64,000 nt of DNA from Pseudooceanicola pacificus (GCF_009789075.1 NZ_WNXQ01000005.1:1-64000); one strand, 5' to 3'; shown: positions 18,940 through 28,826, numbered from the stretch's first letter. Notes: generated by a model from the sequence alone, not told the origin. Made by a program: numbers and translations.

Positions 18940-19250
18940 CGGATCCGGCGGACCGGGGCGCCCGCGCCATTCTGCGGGGGGCTTGGCGGTCCGACCCGTA
19001 AACCCATAGCCCAGGGCCGAGCGGCTCGCCGTCGCGCCGGACAGCCCGATTGCGACGTCGGGGGCAGCGCTGGCGGGGGCCAGCGCCCGCGAAATCGCCT
19101 TGCGCCGGCGCGGGATACCGGGCGCGCCATTGGCACGTTGTGCTGTACCGGCGGGCAGGGTATCGGGTAATCGCCCATCGGACGCCGCCGCCGCGACAGG
19201 CGGATTGTCCGGATCGCGGCGCACGGGGACAGACGGGAACGACGCGCAGC
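18940..19250. other. Intergenic, no gene seen
   Basis: This is a 311-bp GC-rich stretch between the TetR gene and mprF. I see no convincing coding frame, repeat or terminator. It presumably holds the mprF promoter; the best ribosome binding site for the mprF start is the GGGAAC at about 19236. Confidence 0.4.
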
Positions 19251-21863
19251 ATGACCCAGGCCGAACAGGACGAGACCGGGGAGGAGACCTGCCCGCCGGA
19301 GCATCCCAATCTGGCACTGCTGCGCCGTCACGCGGCGCTGATCGTCACGGCCATTCTCTTTGTCGCGGGGGCCTATGCGCTCTACCGGCTGCTGGCGCCG
19401 CTCGACATGCGGGTGGTGCTGGGCCAACTGCGCGCCGTGCCGCCCCATATCGTGATCGGCTCGCTTGCCGCGACCGCGATCGGCTATGCCGCACTGGTCG
19501 GCTATGACTGGTCCGCCATGCGCTATATCGGCAAGACCGCGCCGCCCAGTTCGATCATCCTGGGCGGGTTCCTGGGCTATGCCCTGGGCAACAGCATCGG
19601 GCTGACGGCGGTGTCGGGCGGGGCGGTGCGCTATCGCATCTACTCGGCCCTCGGGCTCGATGCCTATGACGTGGCCGCGATCTCGACCTTTGCGGCGATG
19701 TCCTACGGGGTGGGGGCCACGCTGATCGGGCTGGGGGCGCTGGCGATCCACCCGGCCGCGCTCAAGGGCATGGTGCCGCTCTCGCCCGACGCGTTGCGCT
19801 TTGGCGCCCTGGCGATCTGCCTGCTGGTTGTCGCGCTGCTGGTCTGGGTGGCGCGCCGGGGGGGCACGGTGCGGCTGGGGCGCTTCGCCCTGACAGCGCC
19901 CGGCGGCGGGGCGATGCTGCGCCAGCTGCTGATCACCTCGGTCGATATCTGCATGGCGGCGCTGGCGCTGCACCTGCTGCTGCCCACCGGATCGCTGCCC
20001 TTTGCCAATATGCTGGCGGTCTTTGCCGTGGCCACGATGGTGGGGGTGGCCAGCCATGTGCCCGGCGGCATCGGGGTGTTCGAAAGCGTGGTCATCGCCG
20101 CGCTGCCGTCCTCGGTCCCGGTGAACGACGCGGTGACCGCGCTGCTGCTGTTCCGGCTGATCTATTTCCTGCTGCCCTTTGTCCTGGCCCTGCTGCTGCT
20201 GTCGCTGATCGAGGTCTGGGGCGCCGCCGGCCCGCGCCTGCCGCGCATCGCCACGCTGACGCCCGTGGTCACGGCGGGGCGGTCGCTGATCCCGATGGCA
20301 ACCGGCGTGCTGGTGCTGGGTTCGGGCCTCTTCATGATGTTCGCGGGCCTGCTGCCCAATCCCAATGTCACCGCCAAGGAGCTGGAGACGCTGCTGCCGC
20401 TGTCGATGGTGGAGGGCGGGCCGATGGTCTCGTCGATCCTCGGCTCGCTGCTGGCGGTGCTTTCGGTGTCGGTCTTCCGCCGGTCGCGGCTGGCCTACTG
20501 GATGGTGCTGGCGGTGCTGGGGGTGGGCATTGCGGTGGCCGGATTCAAGACGCGCGACCTGGAGCGCGTGGCGGTCTTTGTCGCGATGGCCCTGATCCTG
20601 TGGCCCTGCCGGCGCGAGTTCTACCGCCGCGCGCGTCTGACCCAGGGCGTGCTGTCGGTGCGCTGGATCGTCTTTACCCTGTCGACGCTGATCACGCTGG
20701 GTTTCACCTGGTATCTGGTGCACGAACAGACCGCCGCGCGGGACATGATGTGGTGGCAGGTGACCGGCGACGCGCCTGCCGTGGCCGCCTGGCGGGCGGC
20801 GCTGACGGCGGGGGTGATCCTCAGCGCGGCGCTGCTGTTTTCCGGGTTGCGCACCGCGCGGGCGGGCGTGATCGAGCCGGACGCCGAGGCGCTGGACCGG
20901 GCGCAGCGCATCATCGCCGAACATGGCGAGGGCTCGGACCTGATCGCCGTCACCGGGGACAAGTCGCTGATGTTCGGCCCGGCGGGGCAATCGGTGCTGT
21001 CCTACGGTGTCAGGGGCGGGTCGTGGATCTGCATGGGCGCCCCGGTCGGCACCGAGGAAGATGTCGAGGACCTGTCCTGGACCTTTCACGACGCCGCCCG
21101 CGCCGCCGGGGCCCGGCCCGTGTTCTACGAGGCGCCGACCGGTTTCACCCCGCAGGCCATCGACATGGGCCTGACCCTGCACAAGATGGGCGAAGAGGCG
21201 GTTGTGCCGTTGCCCGCATTCTCGCTGGAGGGGCCGCAGCGCAAGAAGCTGCGCACCACCTGGAACCGGGCGCAGCGCGACGGGCTGGCTGTCGAGATCG
21301 CCGCCGCCCCCCATGACCCGGCCCTGCTGGACGAGTTGCGGGCGATCTCGGACGGCTGGCTGGCGCGGCAGGCGGGGCGGGAAAAGCGGTTCTCCGTCGG
21401 GCGGTTCGATGCGGACTGGCTGAACCGGACCCGCATCGCGCTGGTACGCCACGAAGGCCGGATCTGCGCCTTTGCCAACCTCATGGAATCCGACCGCAGC
21501 AGCGCCGTCGACCTGATGCGCCACGGCGAGGAGGTGCCGGCGGGCACGATGGAATTCCTGTTCGCCGACCTGATGCTGAAACTGCGCGACGAGGGGCGGC
21601 AGAGCTTCAGCCTGGGGATGGTGCCCTTTGCCGGGCTGCCCGGGCGCAGCGGCGCGACGCTCTGGGCGCGGTTCGGCAATCTGGTCTATTCGCGCGGGGA
21701 CCGGTTCTACAGCTTCGAGGGGCTGCGCCGGTTCAAGTCCAAGTTCGATCCCGTCTGGCGGCCGCGCTATTTCTGCTGCCGCTCGGCCCTGCCGCCGGTC
21801 GGCCCGCTGGCCGATGCGGCCCGGCTGATCGCCGGATCGGCGCGCGGAATCGTGGGCAAATAG
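19251..21863 (+). CDS. mprF: Bifunctional phosphatidylglycerol lysyltransferase/flippase
   Basis: The 870-residue membrane protein has two parts. The N-terminal ~520 residues contain at least a dozen hydrophobic helices (flippase part; e.g. SNSIGLTAVSGGAVRYRIYSALGL-type loop, split here). The cytoplasmic C-terminal ~330 residues are the DUF2156 aminoacyl-transferase domain (GDKSLMFGPAGQSVLSYG, later NLMESDRSSAVDLMRH and FSLGMVPFAGLPG). It adds lysine (or alanine) from aminoacyl-tRNA to phosphatidylglycerol and flips the product, lowering surface charge against cationic peptides. The start ATG at 19251 gives the family-type start; upstream ATGs extend into non-coding DNA. Confidence 0.92.
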   Translation: MTQAEQDETGEETCPPEHPNLALLRRHAALIVTAILFVAGAYALYRLLAPLDMRVVLGQLRAVPPHIVIGSLAATAIGYAALVGYDWSAMRYIGKTAPPSSIILGGFLGYALGNSIGLTAVSGGAVRYRIYSALGLDAYDVAAISTFAAMSYGVGATLIGLGALAIHPAALKGMVPLSPDALRFGALAICLLVVALLVWVARRGGTVRLGRFALTAPGGGAMLRQLLITSVDICMAALALHLLLPTGSLPFANMLAVFAVATMVGVASHVPGGIGVFESVVIAALPSSVPVNDAVTALLLFRLIYFLLPFVLALLLLSLIEVWGAAGPRLPRIATLTPVVTAGRSLIPMATGVLVLGSGLFMMFAGLLPNPNVTAKELETLLPLSMVEGGPMVSSILGSLLAVLSVSVFRRSRLAYWMVLAVLGVGIAVAGFKTRDLERVAVFVAMALILWPCRREFYRRARLTQGVLSVRWIVFTLSTLITLGFTWYLVHEQTAARDMMWWQVTGDAPAVAAWRAALTAGVILSAALLFSGLRTARAGVIEPDAEALDRAQRIIAEHGEGSDLIAVTGDKSLMFGPAGQSVLSYGVRGGSWICMGAPVGTEEDVEDLSWTFHDAARAAGARPVFYEAPTGFTPQAIDMGLTLHKMGEEAVVPLPAFSLEGPQRKKLRTTWNRAQRDGLAVEIAAAPHDPALLDELRAISDGWLARQAGREKRFSVGRFDADWLNRTRIALVRHEGRICAFANLMESDRSSAVDLMRHGEEVPAGTMEFLFADLMLKLRDEGRQSFSLGMVPFAGLPGRSGATLWARFGNLVYSRGDRFYSFEGLRRFKSKFDPVWRPRYFCCRSALPPVGPLADAARLIAGSARGIVGK

Positions 21864-21872
21864 CCGGAAGTC

Positions 21873-22868
21873 TCAGACACCCAGCCCCAGCCCCAGCCCG
21901 ACCCAGAGCGCCAGCACCAGTGTTTCGCCCAGAAGCAGGAGGAGCGGGGCGGAGCCGACCTCGAACAGCGCCTTGAGCGAGGTCTTGATGCCAAGCGCCG
22001 CGATGGCGGTCACCAGGCACCAGCCCGAGACGGTCGAAAGCCATTCGGCCGCCACGGGTGGAACCGCGCCCAGCGAGTTGGCGACCACCAGCGCGGCAAA
22101 GCCCAGGACGAACATCGGCAGCGGCGCCTTGGGCCCGCCGCCCGCGCGGGTGCCCAGGCCGATGATCAGCACCACCGGCATCAGCATGGCCACGCGGAAC
22201 AGCTTGGCGATGGTTGCCGTGTCGCCGGTTTCGGGCGAGACCGAGTAGCCCGCGCCCACCACCTGCGCCACGTCGTGGATCGTGCCGCCCAGAAAGATTC
22301 CCGCGGCCCGGTCGTCAAGCCCCAGGGCCGCCGTCACCGTCGGGTAGATGATCATGGCCAGGGTCGACAGGGCCGTCACGGTGACAACCACCAGGATGGT
22401 GTCGCGTTCGCTGCGCGCATCACGGGGCAGGACGGCGGCGATGGCCATCGCGGCAGAGGCGCCGCAGATCGCCACGGCGCCGCCTGACAAAAGGCCGAAG
22501 CGCCTGTTCTGCCCGGTCAGGCGCACCGCCAGCACGCCAAAGCCGATGGTCAGGACAATGCCGCCCGCCATCCACAGCACCGCCGGCGCGCCCAGATCGC
22601 CGACCTCGTCAAAGGTGATCCGCACGCCCAGCAGGGCCACGCCGATCCTGAGGATGTGGCGCGCGGCGAAATCCACGCCAGCGGCGCTGCGCCCTTCCTC
22701 CATCAGGAAATGCAGGGCCATGCCCAGCATTAGGGCGAACAGCATCTGCGGGGCGCCGTAATGTTCCGACAGGAACCGCGCGGCGGCGGCCACGATCAGG
22801 CAGAGCGCCAGCCCCGGGGCCACGAGTTCCAGCCGGGCGCGGGTGGACAGGGGGGAGGTGTCAGGCAT
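21873..22868 (-). CDS. UPF0324/YeiH family putative exporter
   Basis: The 331-residue protein has about ten hydrophobic helices and the family signature pattern LMLGMALHFL ... GVALLGVRITFDEV ... GGAVAICGASAAMAIAAVLP ... GTIHDVAQVVGAGYSV (PF03601). Some members are annotated as sulfate exporters; the substrate here is unproven. It converges on mprF with only 9 bases between the stops. No regulator is adjacent. Confidence 0.9.
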   Translation of the reverse strand: MPDTSPLSTRARLELVAPGLALCLIVAAAARFLSEHYGAPQMLFALMLGMALHFLMEEGRSAAGVDFAARHILRIGVALLGVRITFDEVGDLGAPAVLWMAGGIVLTIGFGVLAVRLTGQNRRFGLLSGGAVAICGASAAMAIAAVLPRDARSERDTILVVVTVTALSTLAMIIYPTVTAALGLDDRAAGIFLGGTIHDVAQVVGAGYSVSPETGDTATIAKLFRVAMLMPVVLIIGLGTRAGGGPKAPLPMFVLGFAALVVANSLGAVPPVAAEWLSTVSGWCLVTAIAALGIKTSLKALFEVGSAPLLLLLGETLVLALWVGLGLGLGV

Positions 22869-23250
22869 GTGCGTCCTTCGCGGGCTGCGGGCCGGGTGCG
22901 GCCACGCGCGGCGATCCTGCGCCGCATTCCCGCCGGATTGAAGGGGGTGCGGCGGCGAATATGACCCGATCCGGCGCGGACGGGTTGCGGATCGGTGCCC
23001 GCGCTATCGGGGGCGGACCGGCTCGTTCGAAGGCCGCCGCAAGCTGGCCCCGAGACCGACAAGACGCTGGCCGGGGCGCCCGAAGCCTCCATCGGCGACG
23101 CGCTGCGCCTGGCCGGGGCCGCTTGCGGGCGGCGCAGGCCACCCCGTCCCCGCCCTCTGCCGCTTCGAGGCCGGGGCGCGGACCCGTCCATCTGGCCCGA
23201 GTTCGTGACCAGCGGCAGACCGCCATCGCCCAAGTCCCCGATCCCGGCTT
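22869..23250. other. Intergenic, no gene seen
   Basis: This is a 382-bp GC-rich stretch. All six frames give arginine/proline/alanine-rich translations typical of non-coding high-GC DNA, and I recognise no family. It should contain the promoter of the UPF0324 gene and the 3' end of the transcript from 23853. Confidence 0.4.
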
Positions 23251-23853
23251 CTACACACCTGCGGGATTTTCGACGTCGCGGCCCATGACGGCCAGGTCGG
23301 AATACCGGTCCCCGATCCGGTGATGCGGCCGCCCGCCTGTGGCGGCCCCCAATGCGACCACCAGTTCGTCCACCGCAGGTGCGTCGTAGATCGAAAACTG
23401 CACCGTCAGATAGTGGGACCGGCGGCCGGTATCGTGCTTGTCCATGAGGGGGATCTGGATCTGGGTATTCGCCGGGCCCCGGGTGTTGGTGAAGCCGAGA
23501 TAGCTTTTGGCGCCCACGGCCTCGCGATAGAAGTTGCCGAACTGCAGGGTGTGGATGAGGGCAGAGGCGTGTTCGACCTCGCAGCCGGTTCCCGCGATGC
23601 AGGCCTTGCCATAGGCCTGGATGGCGTCCCCGGACCCGGCCAATGCGATCAGCCGGTCAGTCAGCAGCGCGCCCAGAACGGGCGCCATGCGGGTGATCTC
23701 GGGCGACAGGTCTTCGACAAATCCGCGGCCCGCCCAGGGGTTGCTGACCACGGCAGCCACCCCGATCATGCGCAGGACGGGGTCGGCTGCGCGGCCACCT
23801 TCGGTGTGAATGTCTTCGTCGAAGGTAACGATTTTCCGCAGTTCGGGCAGCAT
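23251..23853 (-). CDS. Amino acid synthesis family protein (AA_synth, PF06684)
   Basis: The 200-residue protein begins MLPELRKIVTFDEDIHTEGG and ends with GAATGGRPHHRIGDRYSD, both matching the AA_synth family. The middle AGTGCEVEHASALIHTLQFGNFYREAVG also fits. The family name is historical and its reaction is not established; it is often found beside luciferase-like monooxygenases and amidases. The start ATG at 23853 follows AGGAGA. It is the last gene of a four-gene minus-strand operon, 13 bases after the fusion gene. Confidence 0.88.
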   Translation of the reverse strand: MLPELRKIVTFDEDIHTEGGRAADPVLRMIGVAAVVSNPWAGRGFVEDLSPEITRMAPVLGALLTDRLIALAGSGDAIQAYGKACIAGTGCEVEHASALIHTLQFGNFYREAVGAKSYLGFTNTRGPANTQIQIPLMDKHDTGRRSHYLTVQFSIYDAPAVDELVVALGAATGGRPHHRIGDRYSDLAVMGRDVENPAGV

Positions 23854-23866
23854 CTTTGGTCTCCTG

Positions 23867-25972
23867 TCAGACATGATAATTCCGGCGTCCGGCAATGGCG
23901 TGAACCACCCCTTCGACCTCGGTTCCGTGATAGATGCCAAAGGCACCGTATTGATATTCCTGGACATACCGGCGCAGCAGCGAGCGCTCGGCCTCGGCTC
24001 TGACCCGGTCATAGGGCAGGGCGTCGAGCGCGAAATACCGCATGCCTCCGGGCGCGTCCCCGGCAACGACACCGTGATAGATGATGTGCTGGGTCGCATC
24101 CGGCCTGTTCTGGTAGACCGCGTAAAGGTGATCCAGGTCGGCCGTCAGGCCAATGCGTCTGAGGTGATCCGTCAGCCCCTCGGCCGAGCGTGTCCGCGCC
24201 GGGGCCGCGGGCACCGACAGCTTGCCCGAGGTATCCTCGCAGAGCAGGATCCGGTCCTCGCAGGCCAGAACCGCGCCCAGCGAAACGCTGCCGGCCGCGG
24301 CGGCGGCGTCGACCAATGCGTCGTCCATGCCGATGTCGAAATAGGCCCCTTTGTAAAATCCCAGCGGCGTGCCTTCGGCGGTTGCGAATTGCAGCACCCG
24401 GCCAATCAGGATCAGATGGTCGCCCGCATCCACCAGCCGATGCCGCGCGCAGCTGAAACTGGCCAGAGAGCCGTCGATCAGGGGCATGTCCTGCGCATCG
24501 GCATGCCAAGTCGCGAGGGCGAATTTGTCGGCCGCTTGCGATGCGAAAAGGCCCGAGAACTCCTTTTGCCGATCCGTCAGGATGTTGACCGCAAAATGAT
24601 CCGCCTGCGCGAAGGTATCGCAGGACAGCGCCGCCTTGGCGATGCAGACCAGCAGCAACGGCGGATCAAGCGAGACCGAGGTGAACGAATTGGCGGTGAA
24701 CCCGCGCGGCGTGCCGTCCGGCTGGCGCGTTGTCACGACGGTCACACCGGTGGCAAAGCTGCCAAAGGCGTTGCGCAGGGCGCGTCTGGCCTGTGCATCG
24801 GACTGTGCGGGGGCGGTCAGGCTGTCCAGCAGGGCGTCATCCGCGCCCAAGCTTGGCGGGGCAGAGAGCGGGCCATGACCATGCGCCGCGAAACGCAAGG
24901 GATTGGCGGCAATTGTCCAGGGGGCCCGTCCGGGTGCCGCGACGCGGGCCAGCATGCCACGCGCCGCGACATGGGGGTCGGCTGCGATGTCGGCGATTGT
25001 GTTCATCGGCCCGAAAGGCACCTCGCCGCCCAGCAGGGTGGTCAGTTCGGCCTTGCTGCGCCCGCCACACCAGCGGGCCACCAGGGCGTTGAGTTCAACC
25101 GCATTGGCAGAGCGCGCCGCGCGGGTGGCATAGCGGGGATCCCCGCCCAGATCGGGCCGGTCCATCAGCTCCGCCAAGCGCCGCCAGAAGGCATCATCCA
25201 CAATGCCGAGGGCGATATGCCCGTCGCTGGCCGGAAACAGTCCGAAGGGGGCCAGGAAGGGATGGCCGTTGCCCTCGGGACCCGGCACCGCGCCTGTCAT
25301 GTCATGCAGATAGACCATGCGTTCGCAAAGCGAGATCATCGCGTCATACATGGCGACATCGACAAACTGGCCCTTGCCGGTTGCCTCGGCCTCGCGCAGG
25401 GCCGCCATGATGCCAAAGGCCATCATCATCCCGGCAAAGATATCGCCCACGCCGGGGCCGGTCGTGGTTGGCGTCGCGGCATCGGGGCCGGTCATGGCCA
25501 TCAACCCGCCCATGGCCTGGGCCACGACATCATAGGACGGCCAGTCGCTGTAGGGGCTGGCTCCCGAACGCGGATCGCCAAAGCCGCGGATCGCGGCATA
25601 GACCAGTCTGGGATTATCCGCCGAGAGGCTTTCGAAGGACAGGCCCAGGCGGTCCATCACGCCGGGGCGGAAATTCTCGACAATCACATCGGCGGTCGCG
25701 GCGAGCCTGCGGAAACCGGCCTTGCCGCTTTCGGATTTCAGATCGAGCCGGACGCTCTTCTTGCCCCGATTGAGGCTGACGAAATACCCGGCCCAGTCCT
25801 GGCCGGGATCGTCGTCGCGGAAGGGGCCGTTGCCGCGGCTGGTGTCGCCGCTGCCGCCTTCGATCTTGATCACCTCGGCGCCGTGGTCGGCCAGATGCAT
25901 CGTGCAATAGGGCCCCGAGAGCATGCGGCTCAGGTCCAGGACGCGCAGGCCTTTCAGGATTTGCGTGCTCAT
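23867..25972 (-). CDS. Fusion of class III CoA-transferase, flavin reductase and a third domain
   Basis: The 701-residue single frame has three parts. Residues 1-~385 form a CaiB/BaiF CoA-transferase (KGLRVLDLSRMLSGPYC, ENFRPGVMDRLGL, catalytic Asp177 in GVGDIFAG). Residues ~394-546 form a HpaC/RutF-type flavin reductase (NAFGSFATGVTVVTTR, GFTANSFTSVSLDPPLLL, FAVNILTDRQKEFSGLF). Residues ~550-701 (YHGVVAGDAPGGMRYFALD) are unassigned, as in longer RutF-like proteins. No stop or ribosome binding site separates the parts. The reductase would supply FMNH2 to the monooxygenase encoded at 28827. The gene overlaps the hydrolase stop by 4 bases. Confidence 0.9.
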   Translation of the reverse strand: MSTQILKGLRVLDLSRMLSGPYCTMHLADHGAEVIKIEGGSGDTSRGNGPFRDDDPGQDWAGYFVSLNRGKKSVRLDLKSESGKAGFRRLAATADVIVENFRPGVMDRLGLSFESLSADNPRLVYAAIRGFGDPRSGASPYSDWPSYDVVAQAMGGLMAMTGPDAATPTTTGPGVGDIFAGMMMAFGIMAALREAEATGKGQFVDVAMYDAMISLCERMVYLHDMTGAVPGPEGNGHPFLAPFGLFPASDGHIALGIVDDAFWRRLAELMDRPDLGGDPRYATRAARSANAVELNALVARWCGGRSKAELTTLLGGEVPFGPMNTIADIAADPHVAARGMLARVAAPGRAPWTIAANPLRFAAHGHGPLSAPPSLGADDALLDSLTAPAQSDAQARRALRNAFGSFATGVTVVTTRQPDGTPRGFTANSFTSVSLDPPLLLVCIAKAALSCDTFAQADHFAVNILTDRQKEFSGLFASQAADKFALATWHADAQDMPLIDGSLASFSCARHRLVDAGDHLILIGRVLQFATAEGTPLGFYKGAYFDIGMDDALVDAAAAAGSVSLGAVLACEDRILLCEDTSGKLSVPAAPARTRSAEGLTDHLRRIGLTADLDHLYAVYQNRPDATQHIIYHGVVAGDAPGGMRYFALDALPYDRVRAEAERSLLRRYVQEYQYGAFGIYHGTEVEGVVHAIAGRRNYHV

Positions 25973-26772
25973 GATGCAGGGCTCAATGCGTCAAGGAATT
26001 GCCGGATCGGCCCGTTCACCGCATCCGGGGCCTCGGCCAGGGCCATGTGGCGCAGGCCGGGCAGGATCACGGTACGGGCGCCTACGATTTCAGCGGCGAT
26101 GGCGGCGGTCATGTCGGGGCCGTTGCCGTGGTCTTCGTCGCCCGTGATGACCAGGGCGGGGCAAGAGATCGCCGGGTCAGGGGCCACGATCTCGTCAATG
26201 CCGGTGGCCAGAACGCTGTAGTTCCTGTGGTAGATCGACATGTCATTGGCCGTTACCCAGCCGCGCACGGTCTCCATCATCCCGGGGTTGGCGGCGCGGA
26301 ACGGGTCGGTAAACCACCGCTCCAGCGCGGCCTCGACGGTGGAAGCCGGCCCCATGTCGCGCGCCTGTTCCACCCGTTTCAGGATCGCGGCCTGTGCGGC
26401 CTCGCTGCGCGTGTGGGGGGAATGCAGGATGATCAGGGCCCGCGTCCTGCCGGGGGCATCCTGAGCAAAACGGCGCGCGATCATGCCGCCCAGGGAGAAG
26501 CCGCCGATCACGGCGCGATCACTGCCGCAGTGATCCAGCAGGCCGGCCAGTTGCCTGGAAAACAACGACAGGCTGGGCGTTTCAGGCGGCATGGCAGAGC
26601 CGCCATGCCCGTAAAGGTCGTAGGTCAGAACGCGGTAGCTGTGGGCAAGGGCCGGGGTGGTCCACTGCCAGCACATCCGGTTCAGACCCAGACCGTGGAT
26701 CAGCACGACAACCGGCGCATCCGCCGGGCCTGACAATGCGAATCGCGTGCCGTCGGGTGCCAGGGCCATCAT
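25969..26772 (-). CDS. Alpha/beta hydrolase (enol-lactonase/RutD-like)
   Basis: The 267-residue alpha/beta-hydrolase has an oxyanion-hole motif VVLIHGLGLNRMCW (residues ~22-35), nucleophile Ser in GGFSLGGMIA (about residue 94), Asp in ITGDEDHG and His in LPGLRHMALAEAP. Closest by feel are 3-oxoadipate enol-lactonases and RutD, but this is not decisive. The start ATG at 26772 overlaps the RidA stop (ATGA), and its stop overlaps the start of the fusion gene, so expression is tightly coupled. Confidence 0.92.
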   Translation of the reverse strand: MMALAPDGTRFALSGPADAPVVVLIHGLGLNRMCWQWTTPALAHSYRVLTYDLYGHGGSAMPPETPSLSLFSRQLAGLLDHCGSDRAVIGGFSLGGMIARRFAQDAPGRTRALIILHSPHTRSEAAQAAILKRVEQARDMGPASTVEAALERWFTDPFRAANPGMMETVRGWVTANDMSIYHRNYSVLATGIDEIVAPDPAISCPALVITGDEDHGNGPDMTAAIAAEIVGARTVILPGLRHMALAEAPDAVNGPIRQFLDALSPAS

Positions 26773-27170
26773 GCCTTGCCCCCGAGGGGCTTGTGGGCGA
26801 CGACCTCGACCTCCACCCGCACGTCGACCAGCAGGTCGCTGACAACGGCGGATCGTGCCGGCGGGTCTACCGGGAAATATGCGCCGTAGACTTCGTTGAA
26901 ACCGGGAAAATCGGCGCGCTCGCGCAGCCAGACCATGGCCTTGACCACGTCGTCGCGGGTGCAGCCTGCCTGGGCCAGAGTCGCGGTGATCTCATCCAGC
27001 ACGGCGCGGGTCTGATCCTGCACGCTGCCCCCTGTCATCGGCACACCGTCGCGCATCGGAACCTGCCCCGTCAGAAAGACGAAATCGCCCGCGCGAACGG
27101 CCCGCGAGAGCGACAGAACCCGCCCGCCGATTTCCAGCGGCCCCCCGATGACTTGCTTTTTCTCGACCAT
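26769..27170 (-). CDS. RidA/RutC family protein
   Basis: The 133-residue RidA-fold protein has SLSRAVRAGDFVFLTGQVPMRDG at residues ~19-41 and the C-terminal FPVDPPARSAVVSDLLVDVRVEVEVVAHK region, split here (P-x-R followed by the conserved V-E-V). RidA proteins hydrolyse reactive enamines and imines; RutC helps in pyrimidine ring catabolism. The start ATG at 27170 is preceded by AAAGGAGAG. It is the first gene of the minus-strand operon and is divergent from the aldehyde dehydrogenase, sharing the 27171-27312 intergenic region. Confidence 0.93.
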   Translation of the reverse strand: MVEKKQVIGGPLEIGGRVLSLSRAVRAGDFVFLTGQVPMRDGVPMTGGSVQDQTRAVLDEITATLAQAGCTRDDVVKAMVWLRERADFPGFNEVYGAYFPVDPPARSAVVSDLLVDVRVEVEVVAHKPLGGKA

Positions 27171-27312
27171 CTTGCGGCTCTCCTTTCGGCTCACCGTGCC
27201 CCGATCCAAAAAGGAGAGTTCCGGATTTTTCGACAGATGGTGTCGTTTTTTCCCGAATCCCTGGCGAGAAAGCCGCCATGAATGGGACTCACATCACGGA
27301 GGGTTTTTTGCG

Positions 27313-28794
27313 ATGGATGACATCAGGACCTATCAAATGCTGATCGACGGCGCCTGGGTGGATGCATCCGACGGCGGCAGTTTCGACAGCGTGAACCCCA
27401 GCACCGGCGCGGTCTGGAGCCGCGTGCCGGAGGCGACGGAAGCCGATGTGAACCGCGCGGTCGAGGCGGCGCACAGGGCCTTTACCAAAGGCCCCTGGGC
27501 CAGGATGACACCGACAGAGCGGGGCAAATGCCTGCGCAGGCTGGGCGATCTGCTGGCCGACCAGTCCGAGGGGCTGGGGCGCACGGAATCCTTCGATACC
27601 GGCAAGATGCTCAAGGAAACCCGCTGGCAGGCCAGGTATATCGCGGAATTCTTTCACTTTTTCGCGGGCTGTGCAGACAAGGTCAGTGGCGAGACCCTGC
27701 CCATCGACAAGCCCGACATGTTCGTCTTCACCAAGCGTGAACCGCTGGGCGTCGTGGCCGCGGTGGTGCCCTGGAATTCGCAGCTCTTTCTGGTGGCGGT
27801 CAAGATCGGCCCGGCCCTGGCGGCGGGCAATACCGTGGTGCTGAAGGCCTCGGAACATGCCAGCGCGCCGATGCTGGAATTCGGAAAACTGATCGAGGCG
27901 GCAGGCATCCCGCCCGGTGTGGTCAACATCGTGACCGGGCATGGCGAACCCTGCGGGCGGGCGCTGACGGGCCATCCCCTGGTGGCGCGCGTGTCCTTCA
28001 CCGGGGGGCCGAATGCGGCGCGCCACGTGCTGGAGAACGTAAAGCGCAACTTTGCCGAAGTCTCGCTGGAGCTGGGCGGGAAATCCCCGTTCATCGTGTT
28101 CGAGGACGCCAATATCGAAAGCGCGGTCAACGCCTCCATCGCGGGGATATTCGGGGCCACGGGGCAAAGCTGTGTGGCGGGGTCGCGCCTCTACCTGCAG
28201 GAAGATATCGCGGATGACTTTCTGGCGCGGATGACCGCGCTGACGCGCCGGATCGTGATCGGCGATCCGCTGGCAGAGGACACCCAGATGGGGCCGCTGT
28301 GCACCCGCGCGCAGCTGGAGACCATCCAGCGCGAGGTGGCCCATGCGCAAGAGCAGGGCGCCACGGTCCTGGCCGGGGGCAGACAGCCCGATGGCATGGG
28401 CGGGTTGTTCTACGAGCCGACGATCATCGAATGCCCGCGTCAGGATTTGCGGATCGTGGATACCGAATTGTTCGGGCCTGTACTCACCGTCCAGCGCTTC
28501 AAGACCGAAGAGCAGGCGCTGGAGCTGGCCAACGACTCCGAACACGGGCTGGCGGCGGGCATCTTCACGCAGAATTCGGCGCGCTCGCTGCGCATGGCCA
28601 ATGCGGTGCAGGCGGGGATTGTCTGGGTGAACACCTACCGCGTGGTGTCACCCATCGCGGAATTTGGCGGGGTCAAAGGGTCGGGCTTCGGCCGCGAAAG
28701 TGGGTTCCAGGCGATCCATGACTACACCCGCCCCAAAACGGTCTGGGTGAATACCTCGGACGAGCCGATGGCGAACCCGTTTGTGATGCGCTGA
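27313..28794 (+). CDS. Aldehyde dehydrogenase family protein
   Basis: The 493-residue NAD(P)-dependent aldehyde dehydrogenase has the active site complete: Asn154 in VVPWN, Glu253 in LELGGKSPF and Cys287 in ATGQSCVAG. The cofactor-site segment GNTVVLKASEHAS follows the usual pattern. It oxidises an aldehyde to the acid; with the monooxygenase downstream it would remove an aldehyde fragment after ring opening. The ATG at 27313 is preceded by CGGAGGG. An open frame from 27148 is an artefact. Confidence 0.95.
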   Translation: MDDIRTYQMLIDGAWVDASDGGSFDSVNPSTGAVWSRVPEATEADVNRAVEAAHRAFTKGPWARMTPTERGKCLRRLGDLLADQSEGLGRTESFDTGKMLKETRWQARYIAEFFHFFAGCADKVSGETLPIDKPDMFVFTKREPLGVVAAVVPWNSQLFLVAVKIGPALAAGNTVVLKASEHASAPMLEFGKLIEAAGIPPGVVNIVTGHGEPCGRALTGHPLVARVSFTGGPNAARHVLENVKRNFAEVSLELGGKSPFIVFEDANIESAVNASIAGIFGATGQSCVAGSRLYLQEDIADDFLARMTALTRRIVIGDPLAEDTQMGPLCTRAQLETIQREVAHAQEQGATVLAGGRQPDGMGGLFYEPTIIECPRQDLRIVDTELFGPVLTVQRFKTEEQALELANDSEHGLAAGIFTQNSARSLRMANAVQAGIVWVNTYRVVSPIAEFGGVKGSGFGRESGFQAIHDYTRPKTVWVNTSDEPMANPFVMR

Positions 28795-28826
28795 GCCGCC
28801 CCGGGAATCGAGAAGGGAGAATCAAG

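Noticed and set aside
18831..21524. An 897-codon open frame on the minus strand
   Set aside because: It is antisense to mprF and rich in Gln, Arg and His; no recognisable domain.
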